DNA from: Astragalus membranaceus
Lineage: Eukaryota > Streptophyta > Magnoliopsida > Fabales > Fabaceae
Direction: 5' to 3'
NCBI GenBank assembly: GCA_039519185.1
Contig: CM076848.1
Location: 123,760,371-123,824,370 of the forward strand
Length of the DNA stretch: 64,000 nucleotides
In this document: positions 1 through 9,669 of the stretch, piece by piece
Numbering within the stretch: the first letter of the stretch is position 1
Layout: each line of letters begins with the position of its first letter
Notes under the pieces: model-generated
Database searches by the model: none
What the model was told of the DNA's origin: nothing
What the model saw: the letters and a program-made list of their open reading frames with translations, nothing else
Made by a program: the position numbers and the translations under genes

Positions 1-357
1 AGCCGCGCGCCTACTCTCTCTCTCTCACTCTCTCTATTTCGCAAGTCTTTCTTTCTTTTCCTCTCAAAAAAAATGTGCAATGCTCCACCCTCACCACACT
101 CCCCACATGCGCCTACACCTTGGGCTTGGATCGCGGGCTTCCTCCAGCTTAAGCCCGATCACTAACTCCACTTAGCTACTTATAATTCGCCACTACTACC
201 CTATCATGTACCAACGCACTAAAATATAGTAGACATATATTATTTCTAATATTCTATCACATAAAATCCCTAAATAAATTTCTATTATTTTCTCAAGACC
301 CAAACCTTAGACAATTAATTAAATAAATAAATGGATAAATATTTTTGGGGCGTTACA
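1..357 (-). repeat. 3' LTR of the gag-only element (partial, cut by the window edge)
   Basis: It is nearly identical to 11870-12224, including the CTCTCTC tract, the purine-rich segment and the terminal GGGGCGTTACA. On the minus strand it begins TGTAACGCCCC directly after the polypurine tract, so this is the 3' LTR. Only its first (U3-side) part is visible. Confidence 0.9.
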
Positions 358-1243
358 ACTCTCCCCCACTTAAAAGAATTTCGTCCTCGAAATTTTTACC
401 TGCCAACGCGAACACCCTTCCACTAGCACGCTCCTTCTTCGGTTTCGGACACTGATTACTGATATGCCCTTCTTCGTTGCAGTTGAAACAAATCATTCCC
501 TTATGCATACATGCGGGCGCTTCATGCCCAGGCTTGCCACAACGATAACACCTCGTATCCCCAATGTTGCATGCAGCTTTCTTGTGACCAGCTTTGCCAC
601 ATTTGAAACACACAATACCAGTAGGAGCTTCTCCCCCACTAGCCTTCTGGTCCTCAGCGACTCTCGATCCACCTCTTCCAGCCGGAACATCATACGGCTT
701 CCCCCGGTCCTGACGCTTGTCCTTCTTCTCACCCATAATCTTGCGATGCGCATTGCTGTCCTCCTCAAAAATCCTGCAACTATCTATCAGGTCAGCGAAC
801 ACGCGGATCTTTTGGTAACCAATTGCCTTTTTAACTTCAGGCCTCAAACCATTCTCGAACTTAATACATTTAGAGAACTCAGCTGTAGCCCCATTATAGT
901 GCGGGTAGAATTTCGCCAGCTCCACAAACTTCGCCGCATACTCAGTCACAGACATGCCACATTGCTTCAGCTCTAAAAACTCTATCTCCTTCTTCCCTCG
1001 GACATCTTCCGGAAAATATTTCCTTAGAAACTCTCTGCTGAACACCTCCCAAGTAACCTCCTCCTGTGCAGACTCTAGCCTCTGCCTAGTAGCCAACCAC
1101 CAATCGTCGGCCTCCTCTGCCAACGTGTGCGTACCAAAACGGACTTTCTGCTCCCCAGTGCAGTCCATCACTCTAAAAGTTCTCTCAATCTCCTTTAACC
1201 AGGCCAAAGCTCCATCTGGATCATACTTTCCCTTGAAAGTGAA
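353..1243 (-). pseudogene. gag: Gag of the Tekay-type element, C-terminal part (three zinc knuckles)
   Basis: The open frame carries a Retrotrans_gag domain (FKGKYDPDGA start, then WW and EFLELKQ motifs) and three CCHC zinc knuckles: CFKCGKAGHKKAAC, CYRCGKPGHEAPAC and CFNCNEEGHISNQC. Gag forms the virus-like particle and the knuckles bind RNA. The N-terminus of the same protein is at 9421-9550, separated by the Athila element. The ORF extends upstream to 1327 through Athila-derived DNA, so its first about 28 residues are not native. The stop codon lies in the first bases of the 3' LTR. The frame passes from the end of the zinc-knuckle region to the pre-polypurine segment with no pol between. 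The long open frame suggests gag was under selection, or that the insertion is recent. Confidence 0.88.
358..373 (-). other. Polypurine tract of the gag-only element
   Basis: On the minus strand the sequence AAGTGGGGGAGT abuts the LTR start TGTAACGCC. A purine run of this kind is the plus-strand primer site of LTR retrotransposons. The adjoining stretch TTTCGTCCTCGAAATTT also occurs at the equivalent place in the elements at 23258 and 36148. Confidence 0.8.
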
Positions 1244-2238
1244 CTCCCCTATGCTTGAACCTTTTCTTGTCCTCAAGCAAAAACAGTGTAAATCTTTAGG
1301 CCAATTCTGAAGGAAAATTATTTTCATATCGAAACCTTAAGTGAACTGTGGGGAAATTCTAACACTTTGGTTTGAGAGCTACTATTTTGGGCCTCTTGTG
1401 GAATTGAGAGACAACTTTAAAGTATCAGTACTCTAGAGAGGATATCAATGTCATCATAGAACCGGTTCCCCAACATTCTTAAGCTTGGGTCCCTCCATTT
1501 ACTAAGACCGGGTCTCAAAGGAGGGTCTTTATACGTTGGGTATTCAAGCATTTTTCTTTTCTTTTTGATTTTATATGCTAACCATTTATTTTGACATTTA
1601 AAATGCACTAACTTTTGCATTTTTGAATTGGTTTTGCATATATATATATATATATAATTTCTTTGCTTGATACCCCAACTCAGACGTTTTTCTCCAGTAA
1701 CCGCGCATCTAGTAAATGTCACCAAGAGAACCAGGTTACTAGTTTCTTTTCAGTCCCTCTAATTGTATTAATAACTGAAAACAGTCTCAATAGTGTGTGT
1801 GTGAAAAAGCCCTAGAAGTAGAAATCGAACCATGATACAATTTTGTTGTTCCCAACCAGTCCACCTAGATGATTGCTAATGAAAAATTGAAAAATTATTT
1901 TTGTCCAGAAAAGGCTTATCTAAAACATGCTTAGGGTTCACAAAGTTTCGTGATGGAGGGAGCAGATACAACTCAAAGTACAAAAAGATAAAAACTCGGC
2001 AAAGCAATAAAGACATTCCTAATAAAAGTAATAAAATACCCCCCATGCTTGGACTAGGCATTCTCCTCAATGATTTTTCAAATAAAACAAAAGGGGTTAG
2101 GAGAGCTCACCTGGCTGTCTGGTTCAGGATACTCGGCCCTGGGGTATTTTATTTTTCAACAAATCGAAAAATACATTAAGCCGTGGGTTGCCTCCCACGC
2201 AGCGCTCTTTTAACGTCACTAGCTTGACGATCAAAATT
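1244..2238 (-). other. Athila 3' non-coding region and polypurine tract
   Basis: About 1 kb between the pol stop and the polypurine tract contains no recognisable env-like frame, only short chance ORFs and a (TA)n run near 1640. On the minus strand the end reads GCTTGAGGACAAG followed by a purine run AGGGGAGTT, the usual close of Athila internal regions. Confidence 0.7.
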
Positions 2239-4611
2239 TCAATTGGGATCTTGCAGAACTAAACTAGTTTCTTTCTCAATTGGGTCACCAATTAAATAAT
2301 TTTTCAACCTTTGACCATTGACTTTAAACGATCCGGTTTTCTCGCTCCAGATCTCTACAGATCCGAAGGGGTAAACCTTACGGATTTCAAAAGGACCGGA
2401 CCATCTTGACTTTAATTTTCCCAGAAAAATTTTTAGCCTGGAATTAAACAATAACACCAGGTCACCCTCCATGAATTCTCTACGAATGATACGCTTATCA
2501 TGCCAATTTTTTGTTCTTTCTTTGTAAAGTTTGGCTTTCTCATAAGCATCCATTCGCAGTTCTTCCAATTCGTTTAGTTGGAGTTTTCTTTTTTCTCCGG
2601 CTAATTCCAGGTTCAGGTTAAGGCGTTTAATTGCCCAGTAAGCTTTGTGCTCTAGTTCTACCGAAAGGTGGCAAGACTTCCCATAAATTAATTTGAAAGG
2701 AGTCATTCCTATGGGAGTCTTGTACGCAGTCCGATAAGCCCAGAGAGCATCATCGAGCTTTACCGACCAGTCCTTTCTTGAGGTCGAAACAGTTTTTTCT
2801 AAAATACTTTTAATTTCTCTGTTCGATACCTCAACCTGACCGCTTGTTTGAGGGTGATAAGGCGTTGCAATTTTGTGCCTTACTCCAAACTTTTGCAGTA
2901 ACATTTCAAAATGTTTTGAGATGAAATGGGATCCTCCGTCGCTTATGACAACACGAGGGACCCCGAATCTTGGAAAAATTACGTTTTTGAAAAGTTTTAT
3001 GACTACCTTTGCATCGTTTGTAGGAGAAGCAATGGCTTCGATCCATTTTGACACATAGTCAACGGCTACCAGAATATATTGGTTTCCAAAAGAAGAAGGA
3101 AACGGTCCCATGAAATCGACACCCCAGACGTCGAAAATTTCAACCTCTAAGATATTATTTAAGGGCATTCCATTTCTTTTTGAAATATTTCGGGTGCGTT
3201 GACACTGGTCGCATTTAGAAATGAATTGATGCGTGTCTTTAAAAAGGGACGGCCAATAAAAACCAGATTGTAGAATTTTCGTAGCAGTTTTTGAAGAACT
3301 GGCATGGCCGCCATAGGAAGAAGAATGACAATGGTATAGAATGTTATTTACCTCTTCTTCCGGAATGCATCTTCTGAACACCCCATCTGCTCCCCTTTTA
3401 AAAAGCAGTGGCTCGTCCCAGTAATACTGTTTAAGATCATGGAAGAATTTCTTCTTCTGCTGATAATTTAAATCTGGGGGGAGTACTCCTGCTGCAAGGT
3501 AGTTTACAAAATCTGCATACCATGGTGCTTCAGTTTTGACCAATGAGAAGAGTTGATCATCCAAAAATGTATCATTAAGTGGCAGCTCTTCTTCTTTTGT
3601 TCCTTGTAGACGGGACAAATGATCAGCCACAACATTTTCAACGCCTTTTTTATCCCTTATTTCAAGATCAAATTCTTGTAGGAGTAAAACCCATCGGATC
3701 AATCTCGGCTTGGCATCTTTTTTGTTTAACAAATATTTTATGGCCGAGTGATCAGTAAAAATGATGATTTTTGAACCAACCAAATATGATCGAAACTTAT
3801 CAACGGCAAAAACTACCGCCAATAATTCTTTTTCAGTTGTGGCGTAATTCATTTGTGCCTCGTCTAAGGTCCTGCTTGCATAGTATATGGCATGCAATTT
3901 TTTTTCTTTTCTTTGTCCCAGGACTGCTCCAACTGCATAGTCGCTTGCATCGCACATTATCTCGAACGGGAGATTCCAGTCTGGTGGCTGTATGATCGGG
4001 GCAGTAACTAAAGCCTTTTTCAACCTGTTAAAAGCTTCAAGACAAAGATCGTTAAAAATAAATGCTGCATCCTTAAGGAGCAGACTTGTCATAGGTTTTG
4101 AAATTTTTGAGAAGTCTTTTATGAACCGGCGGTAGAAACCCGCATGGCCTAAAAAGCTTCTCACCTCTTTTACTGAGGTGGGAGGTAGCATTTTTTCAAT
4201 CACCTCAATTTTTGCGCGATCTACCTCAATACCTCTATGAGAAATTAAGTGCCCTAGGACAATTCCTTCTTTAACCATGAAATGACACTTTTCCCAGTTT
4301 AAAACCAGGTTTACCTTCTCACATCTCTCTAACACTTTTTCTAGATTGGCTAAACAGTTTTCAAAATTTGAGCCATGGACGGAAAAATCATCCATAAACA
4401 CTTCCATTATGTTTTCAACAAAGTCTGAGAATATGGACATCATACACCTTTGAAAGGTAGCAGGAGAATTACATAGACCAAAGGGCATCCTTCTATAGGC
4501 ATAAGTGCCAAAAGGACATGTGAAAGTTGTTTTTTCTTGGTCGCTAGGGTGGATGGGAATTTGGAAAAATCCCAAATAACCATCCAAATAGCAGAAATGT
4601 GAGTGTTGTGC
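2239..4611 (-). pseudogene. pol: Athila pol: RT (part), RNase H, integrase
   Basis: The frame starts inside RT (CYLDGY, QIPIHP), carries the FMDD catalytic motif and then RNase H (CDASDYAVGAVLG; HSAIKYLL). Integrase has an HHCC zinc finger (YHCHSSSYGGH ... CDQCQ) and the DDE residues in GVDFMGP, ISDGGSHF and SGQVEVSNREI. No chromodomain follows, as expected for Athila. It is in the same frame as the upstream ORF and separated from it only by a TGA at 4612-4614. The apparent start is only the first start-like codon after that stop; the real protein would begin in gag. This half has no internal stop over about 780 codons. Confidence 0.9.
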
Positions 4612-6261
4612 TCACCTTTCTAGCATTTGATCAATGAACGGGAGAGGGAAGTGATCTTTCCGGGTAGCTTTGTTAAGCTTTCTGTAATCGATACACATTC
4701 TCCATCCCGTAATTGTCCTTGTGGAAATGCATTCATCCTTCTCATTTTTAATAACTGTTAAGCCTCCTTTCTTAGGTATTACTTGAACAGGACTAACCCA
4801 CTTACTATCGGAAATAGGATATATTATCCCAGCATCAAGGAGTTTTAAAACTTCCTTTTTAACAACCTCTTTCATGTTTGGGTTTAATCTTCTTTGATGC
4901 TCGATAGAAGGTTTATAGTCCTCTTCCATTAGTATTCTGTGTATGCAGATTGACGGATTTATTCCTTTAATGTCCTCAATAGTATACCCTATGGCTTTGG
5001 GATACTTCTTGAGAACATTAAGCAATTTTTCAGTCTCATTTTGTTTCAAATTTGCATTTACAATTACTAGAAAAGTAGAATTAGGGCCAAGGAACTCATA
5101 CCTGAGAGATGATGGTAAGGGCTTCAGTTCTATTTTTGGTGTTTCTTTTGGGAGAGGTCGAGGTTTTTCCTCACCCAAAGTTTCAGTACCCAATTCTTGT
5201 GATGGTGGATTTTCATCCAAAAGTTTTATGTAGAATTGGGTTTCCCCTGCCGCATTTGTATTTGTGTTGCCTAAAAGGCAATCTTCCAGACTATCTTGTG
5301 AAGATGATGCTAAAGAGCAGTCTCGCACGCAATAGTCTATAATATCAATCCTGCAGCACGAGTCTTTTACAGATGGACTCTTCATGAAGTTTGAAACTTC
5401 AATTTCAACTTTTTCATCCCCCACATTAAAAACCAACTTACCGTTTTTAACGTCAATTATTGCCCCTGCAGTAGCTAAAAAAGGCCTCCCTAGAAGAATA
5501 GGAATTTGGGAGTCTTCTTCAATTTCCATTACAACAAAGTCCACCGGTATAAAAGTTTGCCCTTTCTTGATAGGGATATCCTCTAATATTCCAGTGGGGT
5601 ATTTAACGGAACGATATGCCAACTGTATTGTCATTTTTGTGGGTTTAAGTTCGCCTATCCCTAGTCTATTGCAGAGAGAAAGAGGCATCAAACTTACACT
5701 GGCTCCTAGATCGCACATCGCTCTGTTTATAGTTTCACTTCCAATCACACATGGTATGGAAAAACTACCTGGATCTTTGAGTTTTTGTGGCAGCTTGTTC
5801 TGGATAATTGCACTACATTCCTCTGTTAATGCGATCGTCTCATAGTCGTCTATTTTTCTTTTCTTGGATAAAATTTCTTTCAAAAATTTAGAATAAGACG
5901 GCATTTGAGACAATGCATCAGTGAAAGGAACGTTGATGTAAAGCTTTTTAAGAAAGTCGACAAACCTTTTGAATTGCTCGTCAAGTTTGTTTTTTGCAAA
6001 TCTTTGGGGAAAAGGAATGGGTGGTTTGTATGGTGGTAGGGGGATGTGTGGTTCTTCTCTTTCTTTTTCTGGTTCTTTCTCTTTTTCTTTCTCTTCTTGC
6101 TCACCTGGTAAATTATGTTTTTCACTCACAATTTTTTCTTGGTTTGCTCTTGGTTCCTCTAATTGTTTTCCGCTTCTAAGGGTGACGGCATTTATTTGGC
6201 CTTTTGGATTTTGTTCTGGTTGTCCAGGAAATACCCCTGAAGACTTAGAGGATGAAGCCAC
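4612..6261 (-). pseudogene. pol: Athila pol: protease and start of RT
   Basis: Early in the frame comes the lineage signature VTLRSGKQLEEP, then a lysine/glutamate-rich linker, a retropepsin-like domain with CDLGASVSLMP (active-site D-L-G) and GRPFLATA, and the beginning of reverse transcriptase (WVSPVQVIPKKGG, CIDYRKLNKATRKDHFPLPFIDQMLER). It stops at TGA 4612-4614 in mid-RT, where relatives have a leucine codon. At its N-terminal side it is one frame off from gag. The junction near 6255-6272 looks like a short duplication or insertion of about 16 bases around GTGGC. Confidence 0.9.
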
Positions 6262-7588
6262 CTGTACATGTTGCCACTTGAGTTATTTGATTTTCAAGCA
6301 TTTTATTATGAGTGGCAATAGAGTCGACTTTTGATACTAATTTGATAAGTGTGTCATTCAAATAACCAGTTTGATTTTTGAATTCTTCATTTTGTTTTGT
6401 TTGAGATGACACAAATTTTTCCATCAAAAATTCCATGTTCGACTTTTGCGGGTTGTTTTGTGGGTTGTTAAAAGCCCTTTGATTTTGAAAGACAGGAGGT
6501 GGTCTATGTGCTGGATTGGGTGGAGGATTTTTATAAGAAAAATTTGGATGATTCCTCCACCCAGGATTATAAGTATTTGAAAACGGATCTTCCTTTTGAG
6601 CATAGTTAACGTGCTCGTTTCCAGCACTAGATGCCTCAAGCTGGCATTCAGCTCCAATATGGCCAACAACCCCACATAATTCACATGGTGGAGTAATAGG
6701 AGAAGAAGTTTGTGAGACGGCACTTACATTTAGTTTTTCAAATTTTTGAAAAAGTGCGTCCACTTTTGAGGTAAGATGATCAACAACAGATATTTCATTC
6801 TTACCTGGCTCTTTTGATGAGGATGGTTTATTCGTTATGGCTCGCTCACTTGCCCATTGACAATGGTTTTGAGCCATATCTTCAACGAGTGCATAAGCTT
6901 CAGTAAAATTTTTGTTCATTAAAGCTCCACCTGCAGCTGCATCAACAGTCATTCTTGTTGCATATTGTAATCCATTATAAAAAGTGTGAACAACGAGCCA
7001 TTTCTCTAGTCCATGATGGGGGCATAGCCTTAACATTTCTTTGAAACGTTCCCAAGCATCATAAAGAGATTCCCCGTCATTTTGAGAAAATCGAGTAATT
7101 TGATTTCTCATTTGAGCTGTTTTACTCGGGGGAAAGAACTTAGCAAGAAAAGTTTGTTTTAACTGGCCCCAGCTGGTAATGGATTCCGAAGGCAAAGAAT
7201 GTAGCCATGCTCTTGCTCTATCCCTTAATGAAAAAGGGAAGAGTTTTAGTCTTATGGCATCTGGAGGTACCCCGTTTAATTTGAGAGTTCCACAGTATTC
7301 TAGAAAAATTGAAATATGAAGATTTGGGTCCTCCGTGGGAGAACCAGAAAATTGGTTTTGTTGAACCATTGAAAGCAGAGATGATTTGAGTTCAAAATTA
7401 TTTGCTTCCACATTCGGATGTACAATGGCAGCCGATGGCTCTGCTGAAGGTGTTGCGTACTCTTTGAGAGCACGATTTTCATTAGCCGCCATTTGGTTAT
7501 CGGGAATTTCTCTCCTCCTTCTATGTAAGAACCTTTCGATTTCGGGAATTTGTTGAACAGTTTCTCCGAAACTTCTGGTTCTTCGCAT
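6245..7588 (-). pseudogene. gag: Athila gag
   Basis: The frame opens with an ATG (7586-7588). It has the Retrotrans_gag core, including IRLKLFPFSLRDRARAWL, SWGQLKQTFLAKFFPP, GESLYDAWERFKEMLRLCPHHG and DAAAGGALMNK, and one CCHC knuckle CELCGVVGHIGAEC. A glutamine/asparagine-rich C-terminus follows. It runs out of frame shortly before the protease region (ends ...TCTGGFIL), whereas the homologous continuation is in the next frame. Gag would form the particle and package the genomic RNA. Confidence 0.9.
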
Positions 7589-7676
7589 TCGAGGGACAAG
7601 AGAAGAAAAAGTAAAAATAAAGAAAATAAAAGTTCAGTCTAACCGATTTAGAAAAACTTAATTAATATCACTGCCT

Positions 7677-7693
7677 CCCCGGCAACGGCGCCA
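7677..7693 (-). other. Athila primer binding site (tRNA-Asp)
   Basis: The plus strand reads CCCCGGCAACGGCGCCA, identical to the usual 3' end of plant tRNA-Asp including CCA. The minus strand is therefore the complementary primer site, a few bases from the LTR edge at 7700. It is not a tRNA gene: there is no cloverleaf upstream. Confidence 0.9.
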
Positions 7694-7869
7694 AAAACTT
7701 GATAGGCCGCAAGTGCACGGTCTTGTCGCGTAATAAAAAGAGTTATCGATCCACAGGGAGAGCCTAGGTGATTACCAATTTAATTTTTCAAAGTTGATTA
7801 ACTGAAAAGAAAGTGTTTTTAGAAAGAAGGAATGTTTTAGTAAAGTCTACTCACTCATGATCATTGTAG

Positions 7870-8540
7870 ACAAAAGAGGAGAAAAGAAAATAAATAACTT
7901 GAAAAATAAAGGGGCAAGAAAGTAAATGACTTGGAAAATAAATGGGCAAGAAAGTAAATGACTTGGAAAATAAAGGACTAAGAAAATAAATTGCAAGAAT
8001 TTAAATAGCAAGAAAATAAATGACTTAGAAAATAAAGGGAAAGAAGGTAAATGACTTGGAAAATAAAAGGGCAAGAAAGTAAATGACTTGGAAAATAAAG
8101 GGGCAAGAAGGTAAATGACTTGGAAAATAAAGGTCTTAGAAAATAAATTGCATGAATTTAAATAGCAAGAAAATAAATGACTTGGAAAATAAAGGGCAAG
8201 AAGGTAAATGACTTGGAAAATAAATGGGCAAGAAAGTAAATGACTTGGAAAATAAAGGGGCAAGAAAGTAAATGACTTGGAAAATAAAGGACTTAGAAAA
8301 TAAATTGCAAGAATTTAAATAGCAAGAAAATAAATGACTTGGAAAATAAAGGGCAAGAAGGTAAATGACTTGGAAAATAAAGGGGCAAGAAAGTAAATGA
8401 CTTGAAAAATAAAGGGGCAAGAAAGTAAATAACTTGGGAAATAAAGGGCAAGAAAATAAATGACTTGGAAAATAAAAGGCAAGAAAGTAAATGACTTGGA
8501 AAATAAAGGACTTAGAAAATAAATTGCAAGAATTTAAATA
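7870..8540. repeat. Minisatellite in the Athila LTR, unit about 32 bp
   Basis: About twenty imperfect copies built on AAGTAAATGACTTGGAAAAT plus an AAAGGGGCAAG segment. A longer variant with TTAGAAAATAAATTGCAAG and AATTTAAATAGCAAG recurs every few units, so there is also a higher-order repeat of about 200 bp. Confidence 0.9.
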
Positions 8541-8915
8541 GCAAAAAAGTAAAAGAATATGAAGAACATGAAGAACATGAAGAACATGAAGAACAATCTT
8601 TAGAGAATTTTTGAGATGAACTTTGTCACAAAATTCAAGTGCTTTACAAGTGAGGATCAAGGTCCTATTTATAGGAAAATATGAGGGAGGGGCAAAATAG
8701 TAAATTACAAGTTTTGGCAAAGATATGGTCATCAACAAGTGGGCAAGGCAAAGCCATCAACAAGTGGGCAAAAATATCCATCAACAAGTGGAGAAAGCAT
8801 AGCCATCAACAAGTTGACAAAGGGCTTAGGTTGAGGGCAAAATGGTCAAAAAGAAGAAAAAAATCAAGTTGGCAAAGGTGGCCATCAAAAGGTGGCCGTA
8901 GCCAAATTTTCCAGC

Positions 8916-9222
8916 ATTTTGGCGCCCATGGCGCCCTTGGCGCCCATGCCTGCGCCAGTTCCTGCGCCAGTTTCTGTGTTGCGCCTGTGTTGCGTTTTTG
9001 GCGCCCATGGGTCCCTGTCTTGCGCCAGTTTCGCCAGTTTTGCTCCTGTGTTGCGTTTTTGGCGCCCATGGCGCCCATGGGTCCCTGTCTTGCGCCAGTT
9101 TGGCCAGTTTTCTCCTGTTTTGGGTTTTTGGGGCCCTTGGCGCCCTGGGGTCCCTGTCTTGCGCCAGTTTTGCCAGTTTTCTCCTGTTTTGGGTTTTTGG
9201 GGCCCTTGGCGCCCATGAGGGT
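8916..9222. repeat. GGCGCC-rich tandem array in the Athila LTR
   Basis: Copies of about 70-75 bp repeat TTTTTGGCGCCCATGG, GGTCCCTGTCTTGCGCCAG and TTTTCTCCTGTTTTGGG variants. The short ORFs on both strands here are by-products. The same words, reverse-complemented, recur in the Tekay-type LTRs at 10815-11335 and 61425-62110. Confidence 0.85.
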
Positions 9223-9420
9223 GTCTAGTGCCTTAAAAATTGCTCCTCCTCAAATATTTCCTTTTTTCTTCATTTTAGCTCATATTTTCTCTTTTGCTTC
9301 AAAATAAAACCTGAAAATAAAAAGTAAACATTTGCGGTAAAATAGATCAAAAATATAATTAAAATACTAAAAAGACTTAATAAAATAACTATTAAAAAGA
9401 CTCTAAAAATAGACTTATCA

Positions 9421-9550
9421 GCGGATTCTCTCTCTGGAATGTGATCAGACTCCGAAACCCAGCGTTCTCTCCAGCATTCTGTTGATTCTGCACGGCCTGA
9501 GCCATGGCAGCCAAGGCAGCAGCAATCGCAGTGTCGTTTCTCCCCGCCAT
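9421..9550 (-). pseudogene. gag: Gag of the Tekay-type element, N-terminal part
   Basis: From the ATG at 9548-9550 the minus strand encodes MAGRNDTAIAAALAAMAQAV and continues to a FQRENP motif, the typical N-terminus of Tekay gag. The frame breaks where the Athila LTR begins at 9420, and the gag core resumes at 1243 on the other side. It is too short to stand out as a separate ORF. Confidence 0.85.
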
Positions 9551-9653
9551 CTCAACTCAAAGCTACAACAGAAACAACAGTTAGGATTAAAGACAATAGT
9601 TGGTCGCTAATTGACACAACGACTCGACGACTTGGCCTGACGGACCAACCATT

Positions 9654-9665
9654 GCTCTGATACCA
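9654..9665 (-). other. Primer binding site (initiator tRNA-Met) of the gag-only element
   Basis: On the minus strand it reads TGGTATCAGAGC, complementary to the 3' end of initiator tRNA-Met, four bases from the LTR edge at 9670. Confidence 0.92.
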
Positions 9666-9669
9666 CTAT

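Larger units (their letters stand above)
1244..9420 (-). mobile_element. Athila-lineage Ty3/gypsy element lacking its 3' LTR
   Basis: In order on the minus strand it has: one LTR (7700-9420, TGATAAGTC...CCTATCA), a tRNA-Asp primer site, gag, protease, RT, RNase H, integrase, about 1 kb of non-coding DNA and a polypurine tract ending GGGGAGTT. At that point, where a 3' LTR should start, the sequence passes straight into the host element's gag. No TSD is visible. Gag is out of frame with pol and an in-frame TGA splits RT, so the copy is inactive. Motif order and wording (for example VTLRSGKQ, FMDDFSV) place it in Athila. Confidence 0.9.
7700..9420 (-). repeat. Athila 5' LTR (the only LTR of this copy)
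   Basis: It begins TGATAAGTC and ends CCTATCA on the minus strand (1721 bp) and sits between the target gag at 9421 and the tRNA-Asp primer site. It contains a roughly 32-bp minisatellite (about 7870-8540) and a GGCGCC-rich array (about 8916-9222). Long ORFs through these arrays are repeat artefacts. Confidence 0.88.

Noticed and set aside
7677..7693. tRNA-like 3' end CCCCGGCAACGGCGCCA considered as a tRNA-Asp gene
   Set aside because: Only the 17 bases complementary to the primer site are present, at the exact LTR-adjacent position; no acceptor, D or anticodon arms.
7870..8540. Regularly spaced repeats considered as a CRISPR array
   Set aside because: The spacers are themselves repeats, there are no cas genes, and the context is a plant retrotransposon LTR.
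7847..8738. Minus-strand ORFs with FPSHLLSCPFIFQ-type repeats, suggestive of a repetitive membrane protein
   Set aside because: They lie in the minisatellite of an Athila LTR; the periodicity is that of the DNA repeat.
8681..9307. ORFs rich in Ala/Pro/Cys on both strands near 8.7-9.3 kb, and likewise at 10.7-11.3 and 61.3-62.1 kb
   Set aside because: All sit in GGCGCC-rich LTR arrays, are open on both strands and share no protein motif; composition artefact.
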